Positions 51,858-61,600 of a stretch of DNA of 64,000 bases are shown piece by piece. The notes beneath the pieces were generated by a model. That model saw nothing but the letters and a program-made list of their open reading frames with translations. It did no database searches and was not told the origin of the DNA. Position numbers and translations under genes: made by a program. The DNA is from JAEUMY01 sp031394355 (GTDB taxonomy: Bacteria > Pseudomonadota > Gammaproteobacteria > Burkholderiales > Usitatibacteraceae), in assembly GCA_031394355.1 (NCBI GenBank), contig JANNSU010000040.1, forward strand, positions 25,565 to 89,564, given 5' to 3'. Position 1 is the stretch's first letter, and each line of letters begins with the position of its first letter.

Positions 51858-52151
51858 ATGGCCTGGTTCCAAGTCGTTCTCCGCGGTGAGCACTTCCTGA
51901 TCCACAAGGACGGGAAAGATGCGTGGATGGGGTTCATCAAGAACTTCTACGTCGAAGCCGAATCACCCGACGCTGCCGAGCAGATTGCGGTCCGCCGCAT
52001 GAGCACCGATCCGGACTTCCGCCTGTCCGTGAAAAACCCCGCCGACAAGCCGCCCGAGCTGAATATCGAGGAAGTGGCCCCGATCGATGCCGATCCTTCC
52101 CTCAAGGACAGCGACTTCGTTTATTACCCGGACGATTCTCCGCCCGCTTGA
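51858..52151 (+). CDS. Conserved-looking small hypothetical protein
   Basis: 97 residues from ATG 51858: MAWFQVVLRGEHFLIHKDGK, then KNFYVEAESPDAAEQIAVRRM and an acidic C-terminus. It is soluble with no signal peptide. I do not recognise the family. A TAGAAT sequence at about 51845-51850 could be a -10 box. It lies between the second acyltransferase and dapF. Confidence 0.75.
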   Translation: MAWFQVVLRGEHFLIHKDGKDAWMGFIKNFYVEAESPDAAEQIAVRRMSTDPDFRLSVKNPADKPPELNIEEVAPIDADPSLKDSDFVYYPDDSPPA

Positions 52152-52302
52152 TCGCTCTGTTCGCGCCGGTCTTTTACTGGCAAGTCGGCTTCGCGGGAAC
52201 CCCCTTGCGTTGCCACCTGCTTCCGGCGCTGAAACACGACTGTAACGTTCCCCTGTCCGCCATCCGCCTGACTGCCCGCCGTTCTTTCCTTCTGGTTTCC
52301 CC

Positions 52303-53145
52303 ATGAAACTTCGCTTTACCAAGATGCATGGTCAGGGCAACGACTTCATCATGATCGATGCCGTGAGCCATCCCGAGTATGCGGCTGCCCTGACGCCGGA
52401 CCGCGTGCGCCGACTGGCCGATCGGCACATGGGCATCGGCTGTGACCAACTACTGGTGGTCGAGCCATCCACTCAGCCGGATATCGACTTTCGCTATCGC
52501 ATCTTCAATGCCGATGGTGGTGAGGTGGAACACTGCGGCAATGGTGCGCGTTGCTTCGCCCGCTTCGTGCGCGACGAGGGCCTCACCGACAAAACCGAGA
52601 TCCGCGTGCAGACGCTGACCCGCGTCATCAGCCCGCGAATTGAAGCCGATGGGAGGGTGACCGTCGACATGGGCGCGCCGCAATTCGACCCGGCCGACGT
52701 TCCGTTCCTGGTGCCTGCCCGTGAGCAATCTTATTCGCTGACGCTAAGCCGCGGTGAGCGCAAGCTTGGCGTCCTGTCGATGGGCAATCCACATGTGGTC
52801 CAGCAAGTGAGCGATGTCGATACGGCACCGGTGGCCGACGAGGGTGCTGAGCTGGAACATCACCCGGCCTTTCCACGCCGCGTCAACGTCGGTTTCATGC
52901 AGGTCGTGAGCCGCGACCACATCCGCCTGCGAGTCTGGGAACGTGGCGCGGGCGAAACGCTGGCCTGCGGCACCGGTGCCTGCGCGGCCGTGGCCATGGG
53001 CATCCAGTGGGGACTGCTGGCACCAGCAGTCCAGGTGACAACACATGGCGGCGATCTCCACATTCAATGGGCGGGCGGAAACAGCCCGGTCTTCATGTCG
53101 GGTGCGGCCACGACGGTCTTTCGGGGCGAGTTCGAGCTGGATTGA
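52303..53145 (+). CDS. dapF: Diaminopimelate epimerase
   Basis: 280 residues, MKLRFTKMHGQGNDFIMIDA. The two catalytic cysteines are visible in EHCGNGARCFARF and LACGTGACAAVAMG. It converts LL- to meso-diaminopimelate for lysine and peptidoglycan synthesis. Followed by DUF484 and xerC, a classic proteobacterial order. Confidence 0.98.
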   Translation: MKLRFTKMHGQGNDFIMIDAVSHPEYAAALTPDRVRRLADRHMGIGCDQLLVVEPSTQPDIDFRYRIFNADGGEVEHCGNGARCFARFVRDEGLTDKTEIRVQTLTRVISPRIEADGRVTVDMGAPQFDPADVPFLVPAREQSYSLTLSRGERKLGVLSMGNPHVVQQVSDVDTAPVADEGAELEHHPAFPRRVNVGFMQVVSRDHIRLRVWERGAGETLACGTGACAAVAMGIQWGLLAPAVQVTTHGGDLHIQWAGGNSPVFMSGAATTVFRGEFELD

Positions 53146-53273
53146 GCTTGTGGCCAGCCGGAGCGCGCAGGCGAGCTGGGTCTGGCCGGTCTGCCAACGT
53201 CCCGCAAGTCCGGGACGATTTGCGTTACGCTCTCGCCCATGCAACCACCGTCCATGATTCCGGGAGCCTCTCC

Positions 53274-53942
53274 TTGCTGACCTCTGACCAAGTCGCCGAA
53301 TTCCTGCGCGCCAATTCGACCTTCTTCGAGCATCACCCCGACATACTTCTGAATTTGCAGGTGCCGCATCCGCACGGCGGCCGCACGGTCTCCATCAGCG
53401 AGCGGCAGCTGGTCGCCACGCGCGAGAAGGTGAAGTTCCTCGAAAGCAAGCTGGCCGAGCTGATCCAGTATGGTGAAGAGAACGACCAGCTCTCCGAGAA
53501 AGTGCACTGGCTTTCCCTGCGGCTCATCGCCTGCGACAGCCTGGAGACGCTCATCGACACGCTGTATCTGGAGCTGCTCGATCACTTCAATGTGCCGCAT
53601 GTTGCGGTGCGCTTCTGGCGCGTCGAGCGGCCCACCCATGCCGGCCCCGAATTCAACGAGCTGGCGCCTGAGCTGAAGCAGTTCGTGGACGCGATGGCGA
53701 CACCGTACTGCGGCCATCATCCCGTGTACGAGACGCAGCTCTGGTTCGGCGAGCATGCGCCGCACCTCAAGTCCTACGCCATGGTGCCGCTGAAATGGCA
53801 GCAGTCATTCGGCGTCCTGCTCATGGCGTCCGAGAATCCGGAGCGGTTCTATCCGGAGATGGGCACGCTGTACTTGAAGCGCATCAGCGATCTTTTCTCC
53901 GCCTGCCTCTCGCGGCATCTCACGTTGTCGCCGCAGGACTGA
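53274..53942 (+). CDS. DUF484 family (GAF-like) protein
   Basis: About 222 residues. No ATG is in frame near the conserved start. TTG 53274 (then LTSDQVAEFLRANSTFFEHHPDIL) with GGGAG seven bases upstream fits best. HPDILLNLQVPHPHGGRTVSISERQL is diagnostic of DUF484, and the C-terminal half is GAF-like. Function unknown; nearly always between dapF and xerC. Confidence 0.88.
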   Translation: MLTSDQVAEFLRANSTFFEHHPDILLNLQVPHPHGGRTVSISERQLVATREKVKFLESKLAELIQYGEENDQLSEKVHWLSLRLIACDSLETLIDTLYLELLDHFNVPHVAVRFWRVERPTHAGPEFNELAPELKQFVDAMATPYCGHHPVYETQLWFGEHAPHLKSYAMVPLKWQQSFGVLLMASENPERFYPEMGTLYLKRISDLFSACLSRHLTLSPQD

Positions 53943-53950
53943 GCCCGGCT

Positions 53951-54835
53951 GTGCTGGGCAAGCACGCTGAAGACTATCTCGACCACCTCGCCTATGAGCG
54001 TCGGCTGGCCGCGCTGACGCTGCAGCATTACCGCCGCGACCTGGACGTGCTGACCGAGTTGTCCGGCGAGCGTAGCCCCTCGGATCTGGTGCAGAGCGAC
54101 ATCCGCCGCTTCATCGCCCAACTGCACAGCCGGGGGCTGTCGCCGCGATCGCTTGCGCGCGTGCTGTCCGGCTGGCGCGGGTTCTTTGAATATCTGCGTC
54201 GGCACGCATTCATCCGTGCCAATCCCGCCGAGGGTGTCCGCGCACCGAAGGCTGACAAGCGCCTACCGGAGACGCTGTCTCCCGACGAGGCCTCGCGTCT
54301 CGTCGCCATCACCGATGATTCCCCCGCCGGGCTGCGCGACCACGCGCTGTTCGAGCTGGCTTACTCCTGCGGCTTGCGCGTATCCGAGCTCGTGTCACTG
54401 AATCTGGGCAGCGTGGATCTGGCATCGGGCGAAGTCCGCGTCACCGGCAAGGGCAGCAAGACGCGCATTGTGCCGGTGGGCAAACATGCACTGGTGGCAG
54501 TCCGCGCCTGGCTTGTAGCTCGCGGTGGCTGCAAAGGCTCGGATTCGTCGGCGCTCTTCCTCGGCGAGCGGGGCGCACGTCTTTCCACACGCGTCGTGCA
54601 AACCCGCATCAAGCAATGGGCCATCAAGCAGGGCATCACTGCTGACGTGCATCCACACATGCTGCGGCATTCCTTCGCGTCGCATGTGCTGCAAAGCTCG
54701 GGTGATCTCCGCGCCGTGCAGGAAATGCTCGGCCACGCCAGCATCGCGTCGACCCAGGTCTACACCCACCTTGATTTCCAGCATCTGGCGAAGGTGTATG
54801 ACGCGGCGCATCCGCGGGCGAAGAAGAAGGGTTGA
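53951..54835 (+). CDS. xerC: Tyrosine recombinase XerC
   Basis: 294 residues from GTG 53951. The N-terminal SAM-like domain contains LDHLAYERRLAALTLQHYRRDL. The catalytic residues are Arg in AYSCGLRVSELVSL, Lys in GKGSKTRIVPVG, HxxR in HPHMLRHSFASHVL, His in LGHASIASTQVYTH and the Tyr of that string. With XerD it resolves chromosome dimers at dif. Followed by a long inverted repeat. Confidence 0.96.
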   Translation: MLGKHAEDYLDHLAYERRLAALTLQHYRRDLDVLTELSGERSPSDLVQSDIRRFIAQLHSRGLSPRSLARVLSGWRGFFEYLRRHAFIRANPAEGVRAPKADKRLPETLSPDEASRLVAITDDSPAGLRDHALFELAYSCGLRVSELVSLNLGSVDLASGEVRVTGKGSKTRIVPVGKHALVAVRAWLVARGGCKGSDSSALFLGERGARLSTRVVQTRIKQWAIKQGITADVHPHMLRHSFASHVLQSSGDLRAVQEMLGHASIASTQVYTHLDFQHLAKVYDAAHPRAKKKG

Positions 54836-54933
54836 ACCACGAAGCACACGAAGATCACGAAGAAGGCAACTTTGCCGGAAACAATGCGTTTGGCCTCCGA
54901 GCTTTTCTTCGTGATCTTCGTGTGCTTCGTGGT
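54836..54933. repeat. Perfect 29-bp inverted repeat after xerC
   Basis: Arms 54836-54864 and 54905-54933 are exact reverse complements of 29 bp with a 40-bp loop. They contain CGAAGCACACGAAG on the left. The arms start on the last base of the xerC stop region. Similar 'ACGAAG' hairpins are dispersed in many bacterial genomes. It could stabilise or end the xerC transcript. Confidence 0.9.
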
Positions 54934-54960
54934 GAATCGATCTTGATTGGTCGGTCTTCC

Positions 54961-54975
54961 TGCAACTCATTTGCA
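54961..54975. promoter_or_regulatory. Candidate Fur/Zur-type operator TGCAA-N5-TTGCA
   Basis: Small palindrome about 23-37 bp before the start of the Fur-family gene, in the place expected for autoregulation. The consensus for this group in betaproteobacteria cannot be checked here. Confidence 0.3.
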
Positions 54976-54997
54976 AGTAGGCGGTCGAATCCCTATC

Positions 54998-55498
54998 ATG
55001 GCCACCATGCCCAACCCCCAATCCAAATCCGTCCCCAAGCCGGGTCCCGCCCTTCGCGCTGAATCGGCCGAGCAGCTTATCCGGCGCGTCGGCGCGCGGC
55101 TCACCTCGCCCCGGTCCGCCGTGCTGACGTTGCTCCAGTCATCGGATCACGCCTTGAGCCATCAGGAAGTCACGGACATTCTCGCTGGCCAGTTGCATGT
55201 GGACCGCGTCACGGTGTATCGCGTGCTGGACTGGCTGGTGGAGCAGGGTCTGGCGCACCGAATCTCCGGCGAGGATCGCGTCTGGCGCTTCAGCATGAGC
55301 CGCCCGGCAATCAACGCAGCCCGATCAGGTAAGTCGGGTGCCGAGGCGCATCGCCATGCGCACTTCGCCTGCAAGCAATGCGGGCAGACGTTCTGTCTGG
55401 AAAGCATTCCGGCAGCGCTCGATGTGAAGCTGCCTGCGGGCTACCGGCCGGAGGCGGTGGAACTCACCATCCGCGGGCTGTGCGGGCATTGCAAATAG
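54998..55498 (+). CDS. Fur-family metalloregulator (probably Zur-like)
   Basis: 166 residues from ATG 54998. The winged helix-turn-helix has SHQEVTDILAGQLHVDRVTV and YRVLDWLVEQGLAHRI. The metal region has HRHAHFACKQCGQTFCLE and a C-terminal CGHC, giving two CxxC pairs for structural zinc. It heads a run with two COG0523 GTPases, an ABC transporter and DUF3299. This points to zinc sensing (Zur), not iron. Assignment to Zur is inference from context. Confidence 0.85.
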   Translation: MATMPNPQSKSVPKPGPALRAESAEQLIRRVGARLTSPRSAVLTLLQSSDHALSHQEVTDILAGQLHVDRVTVYRVLDWLVEQGLAHRISGEDRVWRFSMSRPAINAARSGKSGAEAHRHAHFACKQCGQTFCLESIPAALDVKLPAGYRPEAVELTIRGLCGHCK

Positions 55499-55522
55499 CC
55501 GGCCGGATGAATTGAGCGTGCC

Positions 55523-56599
<1,077 letters not shown>

Positions 56600-56609
56600 A
56601 CGGTCTCCC

Positions 56610-57614
56610 ATGAATCAAACCGGCACGAACCTCATCCCTGTCACCATCCTCACCGGCTTTTTGGGAGCAGGCAAAACCACGCTGCTGAACCGCATCCTCA
56701 CCGAGCAGCATGGCGAGAAGATCGCCGTCATCGAAAACGAGTTCGGCGAGACCGGCATCGACAATGACATCCTGCTGCAGGACCGCGACGAGCAGATCGT
56801 GGAAATGAACAACGGCTGTATCTGCTGCACCGTGCGCGGCGATCTGGTGCGTATCCTTGCCGACCTCGCCGCAAAGAAGGAGAAGGGCGAGCTCAAGTTC
56901 GACCGCGTGGTCATCGAAACCACCGGGCTTGCCAACACCGGCCCCGTGGCGCAGACGTTCTTCATGGACGAGGACATTCACGAGAAATATCTGCTCGACG
57001 CGGTGGTGACCGTGGTTGATGCAAAACATGCACAAGGACAGTTGGACATCCATGAGGAGGCGCAGACCCAGGTGGGTTTCGCCGACCGCCTGCTGCTATC
57101 CAAGACCGATCTCGTGACCGAGGACGAGGTGAAGGCGCTGCAGGACCGCCTCACCCGCATGAACCCACGCGCCGTACAGAAGCGCGTGCATTTCGGCGAG
57201 ACCGACATCAAGGACATCCTCGACATCAAGGGTTTCAACCTCAATTCCATCCTTGAGGTGGCACCTGATTTTCTGAAAGAAGATCACCACCATCATGATG
57301 ACGATGTGAAGTCGTTCGTCTGGAAGGATGCCCGTCCGTTGTCCATGGAAAAGATCGAGATGTTCCTCTCGTTGCTGGTGGAAACCTATGGCAAGGACAT
57401 GCTGCGCTACAAGGGCGTGCTGAACCTCGCGGGCGAGCCGCGCCGCATGGTCTTCCAAGGCGTGCACATGCTCATGGGCGGCAGTCCTGGCAAACCGTGG
57501 GCGGAGGGCGAGCCGCGCGCGAGCGTGATGGTCTTCATCGGCCGCAACCTGCCAGAGCGAATATTCACCGAAGGGCTGAACTACTGTGTGGATGGCGTGG
57601 CCGTGCCGAATTGA
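56610..57614 (+). CDS. COG0523 (YjiA/CobW-type) metal-chaperone GTPase, copy 2
   Basis: 334 residues. Walker A GFLGAGKTT at 16-24, C70-I-C72-C73 (NNGCICCTV), SKTD at 164-167 and a histidine-rich loop EDHHHHDDD near 226-229 that could hold zinc. Closer in pattern to YjiA than copy 1. It starts 10 bp after copy 1, so the pair is co-transcribed. A near palindrome GCGAATATTCAC is at 57557-57568. Confidence 0.93.
   Translation: MNQTGTNLIPVTILTGFLGAGKTTLLNRILTEQHGEKIAVIENEFGETGIDNDILLQDRDEQIVEMNNGCICCTVRGDLVRILADLAAKKEKGELKFDRVVIETTGLANTGPVAQTFFMDEDIHEKYLLDAVVTVVDAKHAQGQLDIHEEAQTQVGFADRLLLSKTDLVTEDEVKALQDRLTRMNPRAVQKRVHFGETDIKDILDIKGFNLNSILEVAPDFLKEDHHHHDDDVKSFVWKDARPLSMEKIEMFLSLLVETYGKDMLRYKGVLNLAGEPRRMVFQGVHMLMGGSPGKPWAEGEPRASVMVFIGRNLPERIFTEGLNYCVDGVAVPN
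57557..57568. repeat. One-mismatch palindrome copy in COG0523 copy 2 (GCGAATATTCAC)
   Basis: 11 of 12 bases match. Read as RIF in ERIFTEGLN near the C-terminus. Confidence 0.8.
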
Positions 57615-57641
57615 TGGACAGCCAGTGAGCGACTACAGCAC

Positions 57642-58316
57642 ATGACCGGCAATCCACTGATCTGCGTTGAAGCATTGATGCACCGCTATGCGGACAGCGT
57701 CGTGCTGGACCTGCCCCGCTGGCAGGTGGAAGCGGGCAGGCACACGCTGGTGCTGGGGCCTTCTGGTTCGGGCAAGAGCACGCTGCTCACATTGTTGGCC
57801 GGATTGCTCACACCCAGCTCTGGCAAGATCACGGTGGATGGTTTTGCCGTCGGTGAGGCGAGCCAGCGCGAACGCGATGCCTGGCGCGCCCGCAAAGTGG
57901 GCTTCGTGATGCAGCGCCTGCATCTGATCGGCGCCTTGACGGTGGAACAGAATCTCGCCCTGGCGCAGACACTGGCAGGACTTCCCCATGATGCTGCCCG
58001 TATTCATGACACGCTGGCGAGATTGGGCGTGGGGGAGAAATCCAAGCGTCGGCCGCATGAGCTCTCCATGGGCGAGGCCCAGCGTGTGGCCATTGCGCGT
58101 GCAGTGCTGCATCGGCCTGCGCTGCTGCTGGCGGACGAGCCCACGTCTGCGCTGGACGATGCCTCATGCGATGCCGCGCTCGATCTTCTGACTTCTGCCG
58201 CTGCCGAGTCTGGCGCAACGCTGATTGTGGCGACCCACGATCAGCGGATCAAGAATCGTTTCAGCGAGCCACTCATCCTCAGCGGGCCGAGTAGCACGGT
58301 TGGAGCAAGCGCATGA
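57642..58316 (+). CDS. ABC transporter ATP-binding protein (LolD/MacB-type)
   Basis: 224 residues. Walker A GPSGSGKST, Q-loop VMQRLHLIGALTVEQNL, signature LSMGEAQRVAIARA (Met in place of the usual Gly), Walker B ALLLADEPTSALD and switch His in VATHDQR. This size and pattern fit the LolD/MacB class that powers FtsX-type permeases. It overlaps the permease gene by 4 bp. Confidence 0.93.
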   Translation: MTGNPLICVEALMHRYADSVVLDLPRWQVEAGRHTLVLGPSGSGKSTLLTLLAGLLTPSSGKITVDGFAVGEASQRERDAWRARKVGFVMQRLHLIGALTVEQNLALAQTLAGLPHDAARIHDTLARLGVGEKSKRRPHELSMGEAQRVAIARAVLHRPALLLADEPTSALDDASCDAALDLLTSAAAESGATLIVATHDQRIKNRFSEPLILSGPSSTVGASA

Positions 58317-59683
58317 ACATCCTGCAACTCGCATTTGCCTATCTGCTGCATCGTCCCTGGCTCACGCTGCTGAACGTGCTGCTGCTGGCGTTGGGGCTGG
58401 CGACATTGACGGTCATGCTCCTCTTTGCCCATCAGGCAGAAGAGCGCCTGCGGCGCGATTCGAAAGGCGTTGATCTCGTCATCGGTGCCAAAGGCAGTCC
58501 GTTGCAGCTCATTCTGTCCACGGTCTATCACATCGATGTGCCCAACGGAAACATCAAGCTCGCGGATGCAGAGACGGTACTGGCCGATCCAATGGTGAAG
58601 CGTGCCATCCCCATTGCGCTGGGTGACAGTTTCAAGAGTTTCCGCATCGTGGGAACAGGTACGGCCTTCCTCGAACTCCAGAACGCAAAAATTGCAGAAG
58701 GTATGGTGTGGAAGCTGCCGCTGGAAGCCGTGCTGGGCGCGGAGGTCGCACGGAAGACCGGCATCAAGGTGGGCACGCAATTCATCGGCTCGCATGGCAT
58801 GGGCGGGGGCGGTGAGGGCCACGTGAATGCGCCGTACACGGTGACAGGAATCCTCGCACCAACCGGTAGCGTGGTGGATCGTCTGATACTGACCAGCGTT
58901 GAAAGCGTGTGGAAGGCACATGAAACGGTTGCGCCGCCGCCAGATCTCGCCACGCTGCTGAGGGGTGTGATGGCGCGTGACCCCAATGTGGCACCGAAAG
59001 AGCCGGCCAAGCCTGCCGGCGCCGACCAGGGCGGCGCCGCGCAAGGCACCAAACAAGGCACCAAACAAGGCACCGCCAAGGACGGCCATGCCCATGACGA
59101 GCACGAGGGCCATGACCACGCTGCCCACAGCGCGCCCGGCAAAGAGGTCACGGCGTTCCTGGTGCAGTACGCGTCGCCCCTCGCGGTGGCCGTATTCCCC
59201 CGCATGGTGCAGAACACAGGTGCCCTGCAGGCTGCCCAGCCCGCTTACGAGACGGCGCGGCTATTGTCCATGATCGGCTTTGCGCTGGACGCCCTGCGAA
59301 TATTCGCAGGGGTGCTCATTCTCGCCTCGGCACTGGGACTCTTGATTGCGCTCGTCAATGCGTTGAACGAGCGCCAGACGGATCTGGCCCTGATGCGCCT
59401 GCTGGGTGCCAGTCCATTAAGGCTTGCCGCCCAGATGCTCGCTGAAAGTGTGACGCTCACTCTGGCGGGCGCTATACTTGGCCTGTTCCTCGGTCATCTC
59501 GGCACACACCTTCTGGGCCAGTGGCTGGAAGCCACGCGCCAGGTGCAGATGACGGGAATGCTGTGGCTGCCTGCGGAATGGGCGCTTCTCGGCGGCGCGC
59601 TGGTGCTGGGTCTTCTGGCAGCGCTGTGGCCAGCCTGGCGCATCAGTCGGCAGGATGTCGCACCCGTTTTGGCACGAAGGTAG
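58313..59683 (+). CDS. FtsX-like ABC permease with a histidine-rich loop
   Basis: 456 residues. TM1 is at about 17-39, then a large periplasmic domain, then TM2-TM4 at about 322-348, 376-396 and 421-441, the MacB/FtsX layout. Before TM2 there is a low-complexity stretch (GTKQGTKQGT) followed by DGHAHDEHEGHDHAAH (258-273) with six histidines, a probable metal-binding loop on the outer side. With a Zur-like regulator, COG0523 proteins and DUF3299 nearby, a role in zinc handling is likely. The palindrome encodes R329-A332 (RIFA) inside TM2. Confidence 0.9.
   Translation: MNILQLAFAYLLHRPWLTLLNVLLLALGLATLTVMLLFAHQAEERLRRDSKGVDLVIGAKGSPLQLILSTVYHIDVPNGNIKLADAETVLADPMVKRAIPIALGDSFKSFRIVGTGTAFLELQNAKIAEGMVWKLPLEAVLGAEVARKTGIKVGTQFIGSHGMGGGGEGHVNAPYTVTGILAPTGSVVDRLILTSVESVWKAHETVAPPPDLATLLRGVMARDPNVAPKEPAKPAGADQGGAAQGTKQGTKQGTAKDGHAHDEHEGHDHAAHSAPGKEVTAFLVQYASPLAVAVFPRMVQNTGALQAAQPAYETARLLSMIGFALDALRIFAGVLILASALGLLIALVNALNERQTDLALMRLLGASPLRLAAQMLAESVTLTLAGAILGLFLGHLGTHLLGQWLEATRQVQMTGMLWLPAEWALLGGALVLGLLAALWPAWRISRQDVAPVLARR
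59042..59074 (+). repeat. 12-bp tandem repeat CAAGGCACCAAA in permease gene
   Basis: Nearly three copies encode the GTKQ repeats that lead into the histidine-rich loop. Confidence 0.85.
59292..59311. repeat. 20-bp perfect palindrome (GCGAATATTCGC core) in permease gene
   Basis: CCCTGCGAAT/ATTCGCAGGG; exact 12-mer at 59296-59307 extended four bases each side. It codes for LRIFAG at the membrane segment TM2. Confidence 0.96.
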
Positions 59684-59735
59684 CGTTCGCAAGCAAGACC
59701 AACAGACCGCAGTATGTTCAGGTAATCCGTCCATC

Positions 59736-60227
59736 ATGAAATCATCCAACGCCATTCGATCAAGCCTCACTGTGCTGACCTTGGGCCTAGCATTCGTCGT
59801 GCTGACGGCTGGTGCCCAGATTCCAGCGCCACCCAAACAGGTTGGCCCGATCGTGGTTGACCCCGCGCCAGCCGGCACGATTCCCTGGCCGCTCTTGCAG
59901 CAGGCCAAGACGATCCAGTTGCCCAACAAGAAATTTGGCCCCCAGTTCACCAAGGAAATCAAGGAACTGGACAAGCAGGAGGTCAAGCTCTACGGCTTCA
60001 TGATGCCGCTGGACCAATCCGAGCGGCAGAAGCGATTCCTGCTGGCTGCGTGGCCGCCGCATTGCAATTTCTGCATGCCCGGCGGGCCGGAGTCGCTTAT
60101 CGAAGTGCTGGCCTCCGAGCCGATCAAGTTCTCGTATGAGCCCATCGTGCTGTCAGGCAAGATGCATGTTCTGGAGAATGACATCGTCTATTACCGCCTG
60201 ACCGACGCCAAGTCAGTGAAATTCTGA
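59736..60227 (+). CDS. DUF3299 periplasmic protein
   Basis: 163 residues from ATG 59736. N-terminal signal sequence (SLTVLTLGLAFVVLTAGA). Conserved-looking core EVKLYGFMMPLDQSERQKRF and PPHCNFCMPGGPESLIEV with a CxxC pair, then MHVLENDIVYYRLTDA. DUF3299 members often sit beside ABC transporters of the class upstream. The CxxC and the operon context suggest metal binding in the periplasm. Confidence 0.85.
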   Translation: MKSSNAIRSSLTVLTLGLAFVVLTAGAQIPAPPKQVGPIVVDPAPAGTIPWPLLQQAKTIQLPNKKFGPQFTKEIKELDKQEVKLYGFMMPLDQSERQKRFLLAAWPPHCNFCMPGGPESLIEVLASEPIKFSYEPIVLSGKMHVLENDIVYYRLTDAKSVKF

Positions 60228-60229
60228 TC

Positions 60230-61366
60230 GTGGCAACACCGCCGATCAAGACAGCGGTACCCCCGCGCCCAGCAGCACCGGCACCCGCGCGCGCCGGCTC
60301 AGAGGCCAAACAGGGAATGGCCCCGGCACCAGCCAGCAATGCGGGGCTGGCGGAGATGTCAGACATTGGTGCCCTGTCGCCGTTGCATGAGGCGGCTGTG
60401 CTGTTTTCGGCCGATTACTACGACGCGACCTTGGAGGTGCTGAAGGAGTATCTGCGTGACGCGAGCGGCAAGAGCAACATTCGCGCCTGGCTGATGATGT
60501 TCGACTTCTACCAGATCACCCACAACCGCAAGGAGTTCGACGCACTGTCGATTCTCTTCACCGTGAAGTGGGAGCGTTCTCCACCCGTGTGGGTCGAGGG
60601 TGACGAAGGCGATCCGCGGCGCAAGGAAAAGCGCGAGCACAAGGATTTCTTTCCCATGAAGCCGGGCCTTGACGGCGCGCTGTTGCCCGAGATCGACCGA
60701 TTCGAGGCGTTTGTGAAGGACATGGGCAGCGCGCGCATCGAGTTCACCAAGGTGAAGTCGATCCTGGCCGAGGAGGCCGAGCTGTTCAGCCTGGTGCTGC
60801 AGCGCATTCGCAAAGCCAGAATGCCGCTCTGGTTCAACGGGCTGAATGACTTCGCCGCGATATTGAAGAAGTGCCTCAACGAAACACCTGGCAAGAAGTC
60901 GTTGGGGTACTGGAATCTGTTGTTCGAGCTCTATATCCTCGACGGCAAGCTCAATGAGTACGAGGAACTTGGGCTGGAATACGCCGTTGCGTTCGAGGCT
61001 TCGCCCCCCGCCTGGGAAGCAGTGAAACGCCCTACCGGCCCCGCGCCAGAGGGGGCTGCCGAAACCGGCAAGTTCGCAGAAGTTGCAGTGGGGTTCCCGT
61101 TAAAGGGTGTCATCAGCGCCACCAGCAAGGACGCGCTGGGACAGTTGGCCATTTACGCCACCAGTCATGAAGAAGTGGTCATCGACACCAGCAACTTGCT
61201 GCGTATCGATTTCGCCTTCGCAGGCCAGTTTTTCGAGGCCATCCGTGCCATTCATCTGGCCGGCAAGCGCGTCATCTTCTCCAACCTGAATGAGCTGATC
61301 GCAGCGCTGCTGGAAGTGTTCGGCATGAACAAGCATGCCATTCTGATGCGGAGGAAGGCGTCCTGA
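60230..61366 (+). CDS. STAS-domain protein with N-terminal Pro/Ala-rich and helical region
   Basis: 378 residues, apparently from GTG 60230, 2 bp after the DUF3299 stop. Residues 1-40 are Pro/Ala-rich. Residues 50-270 are helical, TPR- or FimV-like (LHEAAVLFSADYYDATLEVL; YWNLLFELYILDGKLNEYEEL). The last 85 residues look like a STAS domain (VVIDTSNLLRIDFAFAGQFFEAIRAIHLAGKRVIFSNL). Possibly a switch or scaffold protein. It precedes hslVU; no function can be fixed. Confidence 0.75.
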   Translation: MATPPIKTAVPPRPAAPAPARAGSEAKQGMAPAPASNAGLAEMSDIGALSPLHEAAVLFSADYYDATLEVLKEYLRDASGKSNIRAWLMMFDFYQITHNRKEFDALSILFTVKWERSPPVWVEGDEGDPRRKEKREHKDFFPMKPGLDGALLPEIDRFEAFVKDMGSARIEFTKVKSILAEEAELFSLVLQRIRKARMPLWFNGLNDFAAILKKCLNETPGKKSLGYWNLLFELYILDGKLNEYEELGLEYAVAFEASPPAWEAVKRPTGPAPEGAAETGKFAEVAVGFPLKGVISATSKDALGQLAIYATSHEEVVIDTSNLLRIDFAFAGQFFEAIRAIHLAGKRVIFSNLNELIAALLEVFGMNKHAILMRRKAS

Positions 61367-61373
61367 CCGACCC

Positions 61374-61594
61374 GGTGATGGGTGATGGGCGATGAGTGAT
61401 GGGCATCGCGATGAGGGTCTCGTGCTCGCGGTATTCGGATCGAAGTCTCGTGTGAAGGATTGATTTCAGGCGACACCGCCCCAACTCATGCGAATATTCG
61501 CTGTGCCGCTCTCCGGCAACCCCAATTGAAAGTTGGCAGGTCAAGTGCCAACCTAGTCCCATCACCCATCACCCATCACCCATCACCCATCACC
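61374..61594. repeat. Inverted pair of GGTGATG / CCCATCA tandem repeats upstream of hslV
   Basis: The left block 61374-61406 carries GGTGATGGGTGATGGG units. The right block 61558-61594 holds five perfect 7-bp CCCATCA units. The blocks are complementary and could form a long-range hairpin. The right block ends six bases before the hslV ATG. Confidence 0.85.
61490..61501. repeat. Palindrome GCGAATATTCGC upstream of hslV
   Basis: Exact copy with t...t flanks, between the two arms of the GGTGATG/CCCATCA repeat. Confidence 0.97.
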
Positions 61595-61600
61595 AACAGA

